Below, piece after piece: positions 63,273-64,000 of a stretch of 64,000 bases of DNA. The notes beneath the pieces were generated by a model. That model was not told the DNA's origin. It saw nothing but the letters and a program-made list of their open reading frames with translations, and did not search any database. Origin of the DNA: Persicaria tinctoria (Eukaryota; Streptophyta; Magnoliopsida; Caryophyllales; Polygonaceae); contig JBANSL010000005.1 of NCBI GenBank assembly GCA_037127255.1, forward strand, positions 78,993,160 to 79,057,159, in the 5' to 3' direction. Every line of letters starts with the position of its first letter. The stretch's first letter is position 1. Both the position numbers and the translations under genes were made by a program.

Positions 63273-64000
63273 CTACTAAAAAGAGGATTTTCCACATATA
63301 AGAGCAGCACTACACAAAGGGACTTCGTAAACTTTTTTTTTTTGGGTGATTGAGCAATCAAAAGTTAAAAAGAGGATTTTTGCGGTATGTATTTATTTTG
63401 TCATGACTTTTTTGAGAATTGGAAATCGAATTTTTCGCATCCTCTTTTTAGTAAAAAGAGGATTTTCCACATATCAAGAGCAGCACTACACAAAGAGACT
63501 CCGTAAACTTTTTTTTTTAGGGGGTGATTGAGCAATCAAAAGTTAAAACGCGAAGCAAGCTTACAAAATAATCAGGATTAGGATAGTTGATCATTTGAGA
63601 TGATAAACCACTGGCATTGAGATGTGAGCTTGGAGAAAGATTGCAACAATAACCCATTTCAGATATATGCTTCTTGTAAATTGTAATTCCTGTGCACAAG
63701 ACAAAATTTGCTCAATTTCAGGCCATTGAAGTTGGGGAAAAAAACAGCTAAAAACTCAACAAAGTACTAAAAGTAGTCTTCAATTGAGCAATTCAGTTAA
63801 AGAAACCAGCAAAAAAAAACACAAAACAAAGCATAGGAAATGACTTGGAGGTTGGGGATGGAGAGGAGCACGAAGCAAGAGAGAGTGAAAGAGTTCAAAC
63901 AAAACCTCCGCGGTGACAAGATAAGGTTTTTTCCCCTAAGGTAAATTACATAAAATCACCCTTTAAATAACTTATTTTCCACTAAACCACCCATTATAAT
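63273..64000. repeat. Duplicated segment, copy 2 with a partial tandem copy
   Basis: 63386-64000 repeats 44213-44839 in the same orientation and runs off the window edge. Just before it, 63273-63369 is a partial extra copy of the part at about 63453-63546 (AAAGAGGATTTTCCACATAT to GAGCAATCAAAAGTTAAAA), giving a 180-bp tandem step. The minus-strand exon-like frame of copy 1 is kept here too (63699-63560), with a few changes. Confidence 0.85.

Overview
The window is nuclear DNA of a flowering plant, most likely a eudicot. Its genes have many short exons with GT-AG junctions. Two encode organelle proteins typical of plants: a peroxisomal Lon protease ending in Ser-Lys-Leu and a plastid-type Fe superoxide dismutase. 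The space between genes is filled with plant transposon families (Ty1/copia, Ty3/gypsy, LINE, hAT, Mutator, Tourist, Stowaway). The species cannot be named from the sequence.

Genes. (1) LON2, minus strand, 1676-11385, 17 exons, 888 codons, intact. (2) An intronless family-16 methyltransferase, plus strand, 22550-23221. (3) A LACS9-type long-chain acyl-CoA synthetase, plus strand, 39799-44069. Nine consecutive exons are intact (453 codons), but the N-terminal third is absent. (4) FSD3-type Fe superoxide dismutase, minus strand, 52572-56731, 8 exons, 256 codons, intact. (5) Gene debris at 49469-50640: one exon of an inositol-transporter-like gene and a decayed COG8 fragment, side by side on opposite strands. 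Every exon junction was placed by hand from splice sites, reading phase and similarity to remembered family sequences. No alignment was run.

Layout. 1-1675 holds nothing recognised. 1676-11385 is LON2, with a Stowaway MITE in one intron. 11861-19448 is a nest of elements: a decayed LINE broken by a hAT element, a Stowaway, a Mutator-type MITE, two nested Tourist-type MITEs and a deleted copia element. 19454-22549 is repeat-derived, probably gypsy LTR or leader remnants. The methyltransferase follows, then a second decayed LINE (23818-25057). 25058-39798 is AT-rich and rich in MITEs, with a 151-bp snap-back palindrome, a LINE derivative lacking recognisable coding domains and three hAT elements. 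39799-44069 is the LACS9 remnant. 44213-49150 holds a 0.62-kb segment that recurs at the right edge of the window, a Mutator-type element with ~200-bp inverted repeats, a Stowaway, a TA/GA microsatellite and another hAT element. The gene debris and FSD3 follow. 58211-62099 is an internally deleted gypsy element with two 971-bp LTRs, a primer-binding site, a polypurine tract, a 5-bp target duplication and an open 321-codon mini-polyprotein.

The genes do not form a pathway. LON2 and LACS9 touch peroxisome and lipid biology only in a general sense, and the spacing looks like chance. The most informative content is the stack of insertions, many with exact target-site duplications that give relative ages, together with the in-frame mini-gypsy element and the pieces of three nuclear genes left between repeats.
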